NCBI GenBank assembly: GCA_019279435.1
Contig: JAAALK010000079.1
Location: 82,888,162 to 82,952,161 of the forward strand
Direction: 5' to 3'
DNA length: 64,000 nucleotides
Source of the DNA: Zizania palustris
Taxonomy: Eukaryota; Streptophyta; Magnoliopsida; Poales; Poaceae
In this document: positions 56,012-64,000 of the stretch, piece by piece
How the letters are laid out: each line of letters starts with the position of its first letter
How positions within the stretch are numbered: the first letter of the stretch is position 1
Made by a program: the position numbers and the translations under genes
The notes under the pieces: model-generated
Database searches by the model: none
The model's input: only the letters and a program-made list of their open reading frames with translations
Told to the model about the DNA's origin: nothing

Positions 56012-57714
56012 TCAAACTTCAGTGCCCGCAATATCAGCAGTGATAACAAGTGGATCTGCATGCGGGAACTTAATACCAGTTGCATCCTCCGCAGAAAAGG
56101 ATATCGGTACATGAGACCACTCCGGCATTGCAGCTGCAGATGACGAAGTCCCAATATGACCTACTTCCCGGACGTACTCTCTTCGCTGTCTCTTTGACAT
56201 GGTTCCGAGGTTACCTCCTCCGGAGATGGGGAGAACTACTCTCTTTCCTCGATCTTGCCCTTCCTCTTGCTTTGGAGGTGGCATAACATTGGCCACCAGA
56301 GGGTGTCTTGCAGCATCAAAGTTTTCTATCCGCGCCATAGCCTGGACCGGCTCAGGGCGCGTTGCAGCTGGAACTCGGTCGGTAGTACCTCGACCCGAAG
56401 TTCTCTCTAGGTACTCTCCCCTTAGGGTAAGTATAGCCTTGCAAGTATCAGTTGCATGGCTCCGATTTTCTCCATGGATGCAGCAGAAAAGGGTCTGGCC
56501 CTTGCCAGCCATTTTCCCTGGCGGCCTCCAGCCGCTGGCCTTGTTCCCCGTAGACTGTGGAGCTCTCTGTGTAAACTTCTGTGGGGGTGCAATATTCATG
56601 ACTTCAGAACGAGGGTGCTTTTGCCCTCTTCTCCGATCATGTTGAACTTCGAAGACTGGTTCTTGCGGCTGTGCCGAAGTTTTCACTTCTACTTTAACTT
56701 CTTGCAATATGGACGAAGTAGCGGCAGTTCTTCGAAGCCAACCCTCTTTTGACCTCGCATACTCCTCGAAGTATGACATCAACTGAGAGACCGAAGAGAT
56801 GCTCTTCCGATGAAGCTTATCCAGGAGGCCTTGATGAGTGACGCCTTCCCGAGCTGCATCAACTACCGAAGATGCAGACAACCCCCGAATTTGCGACTTC
56901 GTATGAGCGAAGCGCTTAAAATATTGCCTCAATGTCTCTCCGAGGAGCTGTTTCACCTGGAAAAGGCTTCCTGTTGACATGGGAGGCACGAAGGTGCCTT
57001 GAAAATTGCTTATAAACTTCTTCTTCAGCTGCGGCCATGAATTAATTGATCCTGGCTTCAAGGACCAGAACCACCTTAACGCCACTCCTTGAAGAGCTAA
57101 AGGGAAGCACTTCGCCATGGTGTCTCGAACTCCTCCGCTAGCTTCAATTGCTAGGGCATAAGAACGAACGAACTCTCCGGGATCTTCATCTCCGGCATAC
57201 TTACAGAGCTTCGAAGTTTTAAACTTTGGATCAAAGCAAACTTTCTGCAGCTCAGGATGCACCGAAGATTCATTATCGAAGGAGGCGTTCTCCGGGGCTT
57301 CGGGATAATCGAGATCATCGTCTTCGGGCACTTCTGGGATAGTTGGGGTGGCTTGAGAGCGAAGCCTGTTCGCAGCTTCCTGTCGCCACCTTGCCACTTC
57401 AGCTTGAAGGTTGGCCATTTGAGTGGCCATATCTCCAAGATTGTCTTCATCTCCTCCGGAGGATCTTCCGGGTCTTGAGAACTAGTAGGATCAGTTCGAA
57501 TTGGGATGGAAGGTGGAGGAGGGACTCCGGGTGGTCGAAGTATGGAAGGGGTTGGCGGAGAAGCTTCGTATGTTCGAGGGATGGAAGCCCCTTCCAGAGT
57601 TTGCGGAGGGAATGTCGAAGGCCCTCCGACTTCAACCGTGTCGAATGGTATCTCTCCGGAGATCCGAGAAGATCTTCGAGTGGGATTGCGGGGTGCGCTC
57701 CGCTTAGGAGGCAT
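56012..57714 (-). pseudogene. gag: E3 gag, frameshifted near its start
   Basis: An ATG at 57714 opens MPPKRSAPRNPTRRSSR, a Pro-rich leader. Near 57445 the frame must shift by -1 (one base missing in a GGAGGA run) to enter the main gag frame, which is open from 57430 to 56012. That frame contains the gypsy capsid signature (MAKCFPLALQGVALRWFW, WPQLKKKFISNFQG, ETLRQYFKRF) and a Cys/His segment (FCCIHGENRSHATDTC) near residue 320. It ends at TGA 56012-56014, where an Arg codon is likely ancestral (CGA to TGA). Confidence 0.9.
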
Positions 57715-57757
57715 GATGTAAGAAGTTGGTAGAGAACGAAGTTTTTCGGACTAGGTT

Positions 57758-57775
57758 CCCCACGGACGGCGCCAA
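57758..57775 (-). other. primer binding site of E3
   Basis: Minus strand reads TTGGCGCCGTCCGTGGGG just inside the 5' LTR. This is the GGCGCCGT-type PBS of Tat/Athila elements, often assigned to tRNA-Asp. Confidence 0.75.
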
Positions 57776-57776
57776 C

Positions 57777-58271
57777 TGTTGGCGTAAAAGATTACGCTAA
57801 CAGGTTTCTGTAGAATAGAAACTAACAAACGAAGTGTTTGCGAAAAGAACTGTTCTAAGCCTCCGAAAGGATAACAACTTAGAATAGCTCGAATGTGTGT
57901 ATTGAATAACTTGTATTCAGTCCTTCTTACAGGGTAAAACGGGGGGTATTTATAGGCCCAAATATTAAGGAAAAGACCTTTTTACCCCTCTATTACAACC
58001 GACATAGTGGAAACTATTCGGTACCCTTGATAGGGCTAAAATGGTAAAAGACTAATCTAATAATATAAAAGATAAATCTTCCATCTTAGCTGGCAATAAA
58101 GATCTTGAATTGCCTTAGTTCGAAGATGTACTCCGAACCAATGCCTATCTTTGTACTTCGAGCTTGACTCAGGGTATCTTCGAAGATGGACGTCTGGGAA
58201 CCTTCGAATCCACTATCTGTTGTCATGCTGTTGCGGCAATAACCCCGAAGATGAGATATTTTCCCCCAACA
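57777..58271 (-). repeat. 5' LTR of E3 (495 bp)
   Basis: See the 3' LTR; TATA box on the minus strand at 57947-57954 (TATAAATA). Confidence 0.95.
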
Positions 58272-58276
58272 AGGGT

Positions 58277-59510
58277 CATTAGTGAAATTAATGGGTAGAA
58301 GACAAGGAAGGATCGCATCCATAAAAGTACGAAGGGACTCTTTGTCCTGGAACACCTCGGGGAGGATTAGCCAATGAGGGCACTCATATTCAGAATAGTG
58401 TTAGGAGGGATACTAGAGGGTCCGATCAAAAAACCCAAGTTAAAAACCTCTAAAGCAAGTGGCCAAAGAAGCAAGAGAGAAAGGAAAAGCAGAACGGCAT
58501 GTTGCCGCCTCGCCTAAGGAAGAGCAACGACGATATACAAGAGTAGTTGATTCTGGAACAATGACAGGCAAATGCATGTGAGTAAGAGGAGGTCCTCCAA
58601 CAACATCGGCCATGTACACATTAAGCCAGAGCTGGATAAACCACCACGGGCCGTTAAGATGGCTGATGGGGTCACCAGCCAAGAGCTTGGCCGATGTGAG
58701 ATGAAGAATATGATAAGCGGATCCAAGGAGGTATCGGCCAAGGGGAACCATACACGAGAAACAAGGCGTTCGACCATTAATTGGAACTGGAAAGTTGGGC
58801 CCAAGGCCAATACACAAGAGATGAACCTTTCCAACCACAAGGTAAGAAAGGCTACGTGTTCATGAACATCCACTGGGACAGTCTTCTTGTTGTGCCTAGC
58901 AATATATTGGTCCCAACTATCAAGGGATTTGCTACCGAGATGATGGCTTGGTTTGGAACAGAAAAAAGGGGTCGCCTGATTAGTCTATGTCAAGGTAGGT
59001 TAGGAAAACAACATCAAGCAAGGAAGGACTCATCGGACCGTGACCAAAGGCAAAAGCATTTAAGGCATAAGACCAAAAATAATAAGCGACCACCAGCATC
59101 GACTCATTTTGGTATGGTTCGACAAGGGAAAGACTGATACAATGGACGATGTTATTTTACTCCCAATCAGCACGGTCGGAGGCTGATACCCTGATGTACA
59201 AATCACGCCAGCCGGGGAGAGAAGGAGGAAATGGTTCAAAACTGGATTGTCAGACCGAAGAAAGCATAGAAGAGAATTTGAAAGGGATTCAGCATTAATA
59301 AAGTCTGTAGGGTCGGGTTTACCCATAGGTCCTAAAAAGAACAAGACGGATGAGTGCTAATGGGGATGAAAACATGGGTCTATAGATTCTACAAAAGGGA
59401 AAAGAAGCAAAAGAAAAAACAGTAAGTCAAGGTAGCAAACGAACCAAGAAGAATCGAAGAAAGAGGATGCCAAAGAGTTTACCTCGGGGACTGCGCCGAT
59501 GGTGGACATC
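58277..59510 (-). pseudogene. N-terminal part of the E2 antisense plant-mobile-domain gene
   Basis: Starts at an ATG at 59510 with a 27-bp coding exon (to 59484, donor GAG then GTAAAC). Exon 2 begins at 59331 after TTTTTAG. It reads on through KPDPTDFINAESL, then NAFAFGHGPMSPSLLDVV, DVHEHVAFLTLWLERF and GRYLLGSAYHILHLTS, and NGPWWFIQLWLNVYM, the conserved blocks I associate with the plant mobile domain. Several stops and at least one frameshift near 58800 break it. The remainder lies at 45000-46792 across the E3 insertion. As in E3, the gene runs opposite to gag and contains an intron. Confidence 0.7.
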
Positions 59511-60127
59511 GCTGGTGATGCCAAAAGCTTGGGACTGGCAAAGAAGAATGAAATAGTGAGTGGCGGCAGTCATAAGAAAACAGTGGCAAGCTCGGGGGAC
59601 AAATGCAGAAGCAGTGAGCAGAAAGCATGAAGAAGAAGGGCGGAGTGACCGGGGTACTTATAAAGCAAGAAGCAACTCCTCGGCGGCCGGGTCAAGCCGA
59701 TTCCACTAGATTTGGTGGGGCCACCTACAACGTTCGGCAAAAGGTAATCATGAGTACAGTTTTCAAAAGTGCCGAGATCTTTGCAGGACCAAGATTATAG
59801 AAACCGAATCTTCGACTTAAAGATCACCAATACAAAAAATTGTGTGGGATGAAGCCTGGTCCGATGTTGCCATGCATGAACATATATACGTCGGACCAGG
59901 AAACACCCAACACAGTCTTAAATTTATGAAGATGAAGAAGTGGCAAGATGACAAGGAAATTATGAAGTCGAAACCCTAGGCAAAGTTACGAAGATGAAGG
60001 GTTTCGACTAGCAATAAAGTAAAAGGACCGTGCAGATGGATGATTGAGAAGACGTGGTAGCAAGGATAATGAATGTTGTTAATTTCGAAGCATCAGCAGC
60101 CACTTAATGCTCCGAAAATGGGGCATG

Positions 60128-61250
60128 TGTTGACTCCAAGATTTGGTAAAGACCAGAGCCCACCAAAAATGTCGTACGGTCAACAAAAGTCAAGAAGATT
60201 CCGGCCAAGATGGTCAAGGAAACCCATCCATGCTGTTACGACATGATCGGATGCAGAGGAGCCGATGGAGATAAAGTTGAAAAGAATATAAATCCAGAAT
60301 TGGTTAGGATAGAGTGCTTGGATGACAAGTCTCCATACTATAAATATGTACTCCTAGTTAGATTAGAAACACACATATCTTTCAAACAACAATTTGGCGC
60401 ATCGCCACCCTTGGTTTCCAAGGTTTATCCCAGTGGAGTTCGACACTTGGAGCTAGGATGCATAGTATTGATCTTCGGTGAAGAGGTGAGTCCCGCCACC
60501 CTCGAAGACCATATCGACTAGGTCAGTATCCTCATGTCTGCATCATATTGATCTCTTGAGGTGAACGTCGAAATAGTACGGTCACCGGTTCTCGGTGTAT
60601 TGGCTAGGTCTAAGGCTGCATCAGATTGATCTCTTAGATTGATGTGATCTAGCTGTGTTAGTTTGAGGCTTCATCGGTTAAGTTCGGCATCTCTTGCTAT
60701 TGTATCTTTTTCATGTTGTATACTGTTCATCTAAATAAAGCATGCCTGGTACTTTGATATATTATTAAGATCATCGTGATTAGCTACTTTCTTGGTTAGG
60801 TCCGATCTAGTTATTGTGATGATTTTTATGATATAGACATGTTATCTAGCAAATTTTATTTATTTCTGTCAAAGTACAAGCCGACAAGTTATCTTCAATT
60901 CAACACCACATCTTATTCGCCCTCGAAAAATCGATCATCGGCCTATGTGGTAAAACTAACCAACTTATCGGCCGATGACACGCTCACCTGATTGCTTTAC
61001 CCCTAGTCATCGGTCCTATGGCCGATTGGCATGATATTCCATGAATATCCCATCCTCATCACGGTCATCGGCTCGATTGCCGATAGGCTATGCTATTGAT
61101 CATATTTTCCAGTTTTCTTATCAGTTGCAGGGTCAAACTGATTGGCACGCCTTGAACCCCTTTTTTCTAAGAATGTAGGATCCGCACTGGAGTTAAGCAG
61201 ATCTCTCAGGACACGTGTGTGCCAATGTGTGACCAAAAAATGCACCAACA
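60128..61250 (+). repeat. 3' LTR of E2 (1123 bp)
   Basis: Starts TGTTGACTCC after a purine tract (AAAATGGGGCATG, about 60115-60127) and ends CCAACA, followed by the AAGTG duplication. TATA box at 60339-60346. Many substitutions relative to 40759-41862. Confidence 0.88.
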
Positions 61251-61350
61251 AAGTGCCTCCCTTCGGAGGGCTTCCTTCATCTTCTCTTCTGTTGACAATC
61301 ACTCATCATCTGGGATCCATGAGGCCCACAGTCTTCACCATGGATCCTCA

Positions 61351-62035
61351 CCACGTGGTCACGAGACTTCGCAGAAATAAGAATGAAGTACGACATAGAT
61401 CGTGTAAAGTGGAATCACTCGAATCACAAATGCTTAATGGTGATTAAGAGCTCCATCATGGAGTTTATTAGGGGTTCTATCCCACATTGTGATATTACAA
61501 ATGAGTATATCAAGAAGGTAGAGAGTCAGTACACTGACTCTTCAAAGGTGCATGCTAGCACATTAATTAAAAAGCTCATCATGGAGAAATACCATGGTGA
61601 GAGAGTTAGAGAGCACGTACTTAAGATAAGAAACATGGCTTCAAAGCTTAAGCCAATGGATATGGAGCTCTAGGATGATTTTATCATACATTTTATTAGT
61701 ACATCTCTCTCTAAGTACTTTGAGCATTTTGTGATCAATTACAATTCGAAGCCAGAACGCTGGAGTTTGGAGAAGCTGATTTCCTCCTGCGCACAAGAAG
61801 AGGAAATAATTAAGAAGGTACACAGTGATTCAGTTCACCATGTGCAACATAATAAGGGGAAGAAACATTATTCCCCTAATAAGCATTATAAGAGTTACTC
61901 TAATGATGCTAAGTACTCCTCTTATAAGTAAAAATGGAAAGCTCCTACGAAGGAACATGACGTCCTGAAGGGCATATGCAGACATTGCAAAATGGAGGGG
62001 CACCATATGATTGAAGGACTATGTGGAGTTCCTAA
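61351..62035 (+). pseudogene. gag: outer copia gag, C-terminal part
   Basis: Resumes the gag begun at 39234. It shows NHKCLMVIKSSI, STLIKKLIMEKYHGE, NMASKLKPM and WSLEKLISSCAQEEE, the UBN2-type copia gag core. A zinc-knuckle begins at about 61978 (CRHCKMEGHH), but a one-base insertion displaces its last Cys. A TAG at 61671-61673 and a TAA at 61929 also interrupt it. Confidence 0.87.
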
Positions 62036-63240
62036 AATGGATGAACAGGAATGGCAAGAACATGATTGGTAAGGATGAAATTACATCAATAAATGAATCT
62101 ATGTACTTAGAATATTCTACTATTACTTGGTAGATTGACTCAGGTGCAACTATTCATGGTACGAATTCTTTACAAGGATTCACTACAATGAGAATGTTAG
62201 TAAAAATAGAAAGAATAATTAGAGTCCCTAACGATATCGAGGCAGAAGTTGAAGCTATTGGAGAACTCCCATTAGAAATTAGAAATGATTGTACTATTAT
62301 TTTGCACGATGTATTCTTTGTACCTTCCATGAGAAGGAATTTAATTTTAAATTCATGTTTAGACAATGATGGTTATGATTGTCATTTTGGTGATAAACAA
62401 TGTGTTCCATTATTTTTAATAATAAAGTTTTGGGTCTTTCCTGTGAGCATGACAAGCTTCATTTACTTTCTCTGAATGTCTCTATGAATGTCATAAGTGC
62501 CAAAAACATATCATCTAAGAATAAGAACAAGCACAAAAGAATTGGTGATGTATGCCTTATCAAGGAATCAATTCTTCAACCTTTATAATTTCCAGACTTC
62601 GAACAATGTATTGATTGCATTAAAGGCAAATACGTCAAACAAATTAAGAAGGGTATGAAGCGAAGCGCGAGAGTTTTAGAAATAATTCACACGGACATTT
62701 ATGGTTTGTTTCTTGTGACATTTGTGGTCTATTTCTTGTGACATTTGCGGATGGTTATAATTCATTCATAATATTTACAAATGATTATTCGCAATATGAA
62801 TATATTTATCCAATTAGAGAGCGATCAAAAGATTTGGATAAATTTAAGATATGTAAGTCTAAAGTAGAAAATCAGCGTGATCTAAAGATTAAAATAGTAA
62901 GATCTGATCATGGGGGAGGCGACTGCCTGAAATCACATAGGGTTTAGGGAGGTACTACGGTCGACATACCCCTTATGACCATATTCTTGGACCTTTTACA
63001 AGGTTTCTTCAGGAAAATGGCATAGTAGACCAATATTGTACACCGGGCGAATCTCAGCAAAATAGAGTGACAAGTGACAGAAAGGCACAATTGCACTTTA
63101 ATGGACATGGTAAGAAGTATGCTAACTTATTCTACTCTACTGACTAGCTTGTGGATGAAGGCATTGAAAAACCATTATTCATATTCTTAATCGGGTCCCT
63201 GGTAAGTCAGTGTCTAAAACACTGTATGAGTTATGGACAT
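62036..63240 (+). pseudogene. pol: outer copia pol: protease and integrase, decayed
   Basis: The protease motif IDSGATIH is at about 62136, right after a TAG that replaces Trp. The pre-integrase segment (KHKRIGD, then CIDCIKGKY) lies near 62530-62640. The integrase core has HTDIYG at about 62690 and IVRSDHGGG near 62895, but the position of the third catalytic residue is degenerate (QQNRV with no ER following). A near-duplicate of 23 bp at 62702-62747 disturbs the core. Many stops. Confidence 0.85.
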
Positions 63241-64000
63241 GACGAGAGCCTTCACTTAATTATTTAAGAGTGTGGGGTTGTCCTGCTGAGGCAAAAGTAT
63301 TTAACCCAAATATTGGTCAGTTAGATTCTAAGACAATAAGTTGTCATTTTATTGGATACCCAGATAAATTTAAGGGTTTCCATTTCTACTATCGTGACAG
63401 ACATATTAAGTTTGTAGAAACGATACATGCGGTCTTTTTAGAATATACTATGATTAGGAGGAGTACGATGCTTTGAGAAATTAGTCTTGAAGGTAAGCAG
63501 GTCTATGTACCCACTTATGTGATTCAAGAACCAATTTTTCATGTGCTCGTGATAGAATCAATTTGTCCAGCACCTATGGTTGGACCTTCTAGCAACACCT
63601 GTTGTTCATGAGGCTCCTGTCATTTAGGAACTTGTAGTTCTAGATGTTGCTAATGAAGAAAAATAAGAACATCCCCTACACTTAGAAAATTATGTGCCAA
63701 ACCAAGAAAACATCATAAGATCACAAAGAGTAAGAAGATTAGCTATACTTGGTGATTATGAGGTTTACATGAGTCAAGAAATTCAAATGGAAGACGATCT
63801 CGCCTCTTTTGAAGAGGCTATGAGAAGTCCCCATTCACCTAAATGGCTTGAGACTATGGATGATGAGATGAGGTCTATGAGTATCAACAAAGTCTGGAAG
63901 TTATAAGAAATTCCTAAAGGAGCCAAAATAGTAGGTTGTAAGTGGGTCTACAAAATCAAACGTGACTCCCAAGGGAATATTGACAGATTTAAGGCTAGAC
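63241..64000 (+). pseudogene. pol: outer copia pol: integrase C-terminal region to start of reverse transcriptase
   Basis: RVWGCPAEAKVFNPNIGQLD at 63270 is the conserved post-integrase block. It is followed by a degenerate linker and, from 63694, the RT approach (SQRVRRL, FEEAMRSPHSPKWLETMDDE). A TAA at 63904 precedes EIPKGAKIVGCKWVYK, the RT start, which runs off the window end. Confidence 0.85.

Larger units (their letters stand above)
46798..58271 (-). mobile_element. E3: Tat-lineage Ty3/gypsy retrotransposon with antisense spliced gene, very young (11474 bp)
   Basis: Two 495-bp LTRs (46798-47292 and 57777-58271), TGTTGG to CCAACA, with one base difference seen (47237 region versus 58216 region). 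Perfect AGGGT duplication at 46793-46797 and 58272-58276. Gag-pol runs on the minus strand from 57714 to 52326 and includes a second RNase H domain, the mark of the Tat lineage. A five-exon gene runs on the plus strand at 47750-51403. A 61-bp tandem array lies at 51768-52116. It inserted inside the antisense gene of E2. Confidence 0.95.
40759..61250 (+). mobile_element. E2: Tat-lineage Ty3/gypsy element without pol, split by E3
   Basis: LTRs at 40759-41862 and 60128-61250 (TGTTGA start, CCAACA end in the right copy). Perfect 5-bp duplication AAGTG at 40754-40758 and 61251-61255. Between them are a degenerate gag (41892-44375) and, on the opposite strand, a plant-mobile-domain-type antisense gene (59510 down to about 45000), interrupted by E3 (46798-58271). 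No protease, RT or integrase is present, so it depended on a relative. The LTRs differ at roughly one position in eight over their first 120 bp, indicating an old insertion. Confidence 0.88.
39414..61350 (-). repeat. solo LTR of a SIRE-like copia (1440 bp), split by the Tat element nest
   Basis: The left part (39414-40758) begins TGTAGGACCGAGACTAGCGAC and the right part (61256-61350) ends GGATCCTCA, matching in form the ends of the copia LTRs at 4624 and 6569. It is thus a minus-strand LTR of a related family with no internal domain on either side. A TATA-like CTATAAAA lies on the minus strand near 40275. The interruption at 40758/61256 carries the AAGTG duplication of the inserted Tat element. 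The short gene-like frames at 39900-40100 and 40380-40820 are not supported. Confidence 0.8.
25147..64000 (+). mobile_element. outer Ty1/copia retrotransposon, possibly Ivana-like, interrupted twice; right end outside window
   Basis: The plus-strand gag starts at 39234 and resumes at 61351, followed by protease, integrase and the start of RT at the window end. Its 5' region is split by the Tekay element (25950-38368) and its gag by the solo-LTR nest (39414-61350). The left boundary is inferred: TGTTAGAATATG at 25147 looks like an LTR start and a TATA box follows at about 25444. I could not find a primer binding site, so 25147 is tentative. The lineage call comes from the gag style (WREYIEITLVLWDID) and is from memory. 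Many stops show that it is old. Confidence 0.72.

Overview
This window is plant nuclear DNA, almost certainly from a grass (Poaceae), and it is built almost entirely of nested transposable elements. No ordinary host gene is complete in it. The grass assignment is an inference. It rests on a SIRE/Maximus-type copia gag with a long coiled coil, a Tekay-type gypsy chromovirus with an extra ORF before gag and LTRs of about 3.4 kb, Tat-lineage gypsy elements with antisense genes, MULE and CACTA elements of grass type, and very GC-rich captured exons. I cannot name the species.

Layout. Positions 1-6569 hold a minus-strand Ty1/copia element (copy 1: pol, gag, PBS, 5' LTR), cut by the window edge. 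It lies inside the gag of an older plus-strand copy of the same family (6570-17355). The older copy has a decayed pol, a 3' UTR with five purine tracts and a 3' LTR, and its 3' UTR is split by a CACTA transposon (10649-14607, TSD CAT). That CACTA carries an OTU-protease fragment, a VPS13-like exon and a 366-bp solo LTR. The copia 3' LTR abuts a Mutator-like element (17356 to about 21.9 kb) with a zinc-finger pseudogene and a transposase lacking its catalytic core. A small CACTA (22294-24011, TSD ATA), a MITE-like hairpin and anonymous DNA follow.

From about 25.1 kb to the end lies an old Ty1/copia element (possibly Ivana-like), called here the outer copia. It has been interrupted twice. First, a complete Tekay-type gypsy element (25950-38368, TSD TCAGG, LTRs of 3396 bp each) sits in its 5' region. 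Second, its gag carries a four-level nest: a SIRE-like solo LTR (39414-61350), split by a Tat-lineage element without pol (E2, 40759-61250, TSD AAGTG), split in turn by a very young Tat-lineage element (E3, 46798-58271, TSD AGGGT, LTRs of 495 bp with one difference seen).

The most interesting object is in E3. On the strand opposite gag-pol lies a complete-looking gene with its own TATA box at 47621. Its five exons (47750-51403) are separated by four short GT-AG introns and give 1114 codons with no break, while gag-pol on the other strand carries two nonsense codons and two frameshifts. E2 carries a different antisense spliced gene of plant-mobile-domain type, and E3 landed inside it. Antisense introns can survive retrotransposition because the genomic RNA presents them in reverse. 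A 61-bp tandem array sits between E3's antisense gene and its pol.

Age order by inspection: the outer copia and the plus-strand copia copy are old, with many stops. E2 is old, its LTRs clearly diverged. The Tekay element is intermediate, with about fifty LTR differences in 3.4 kb. E3 and the minus-strand copia are young.
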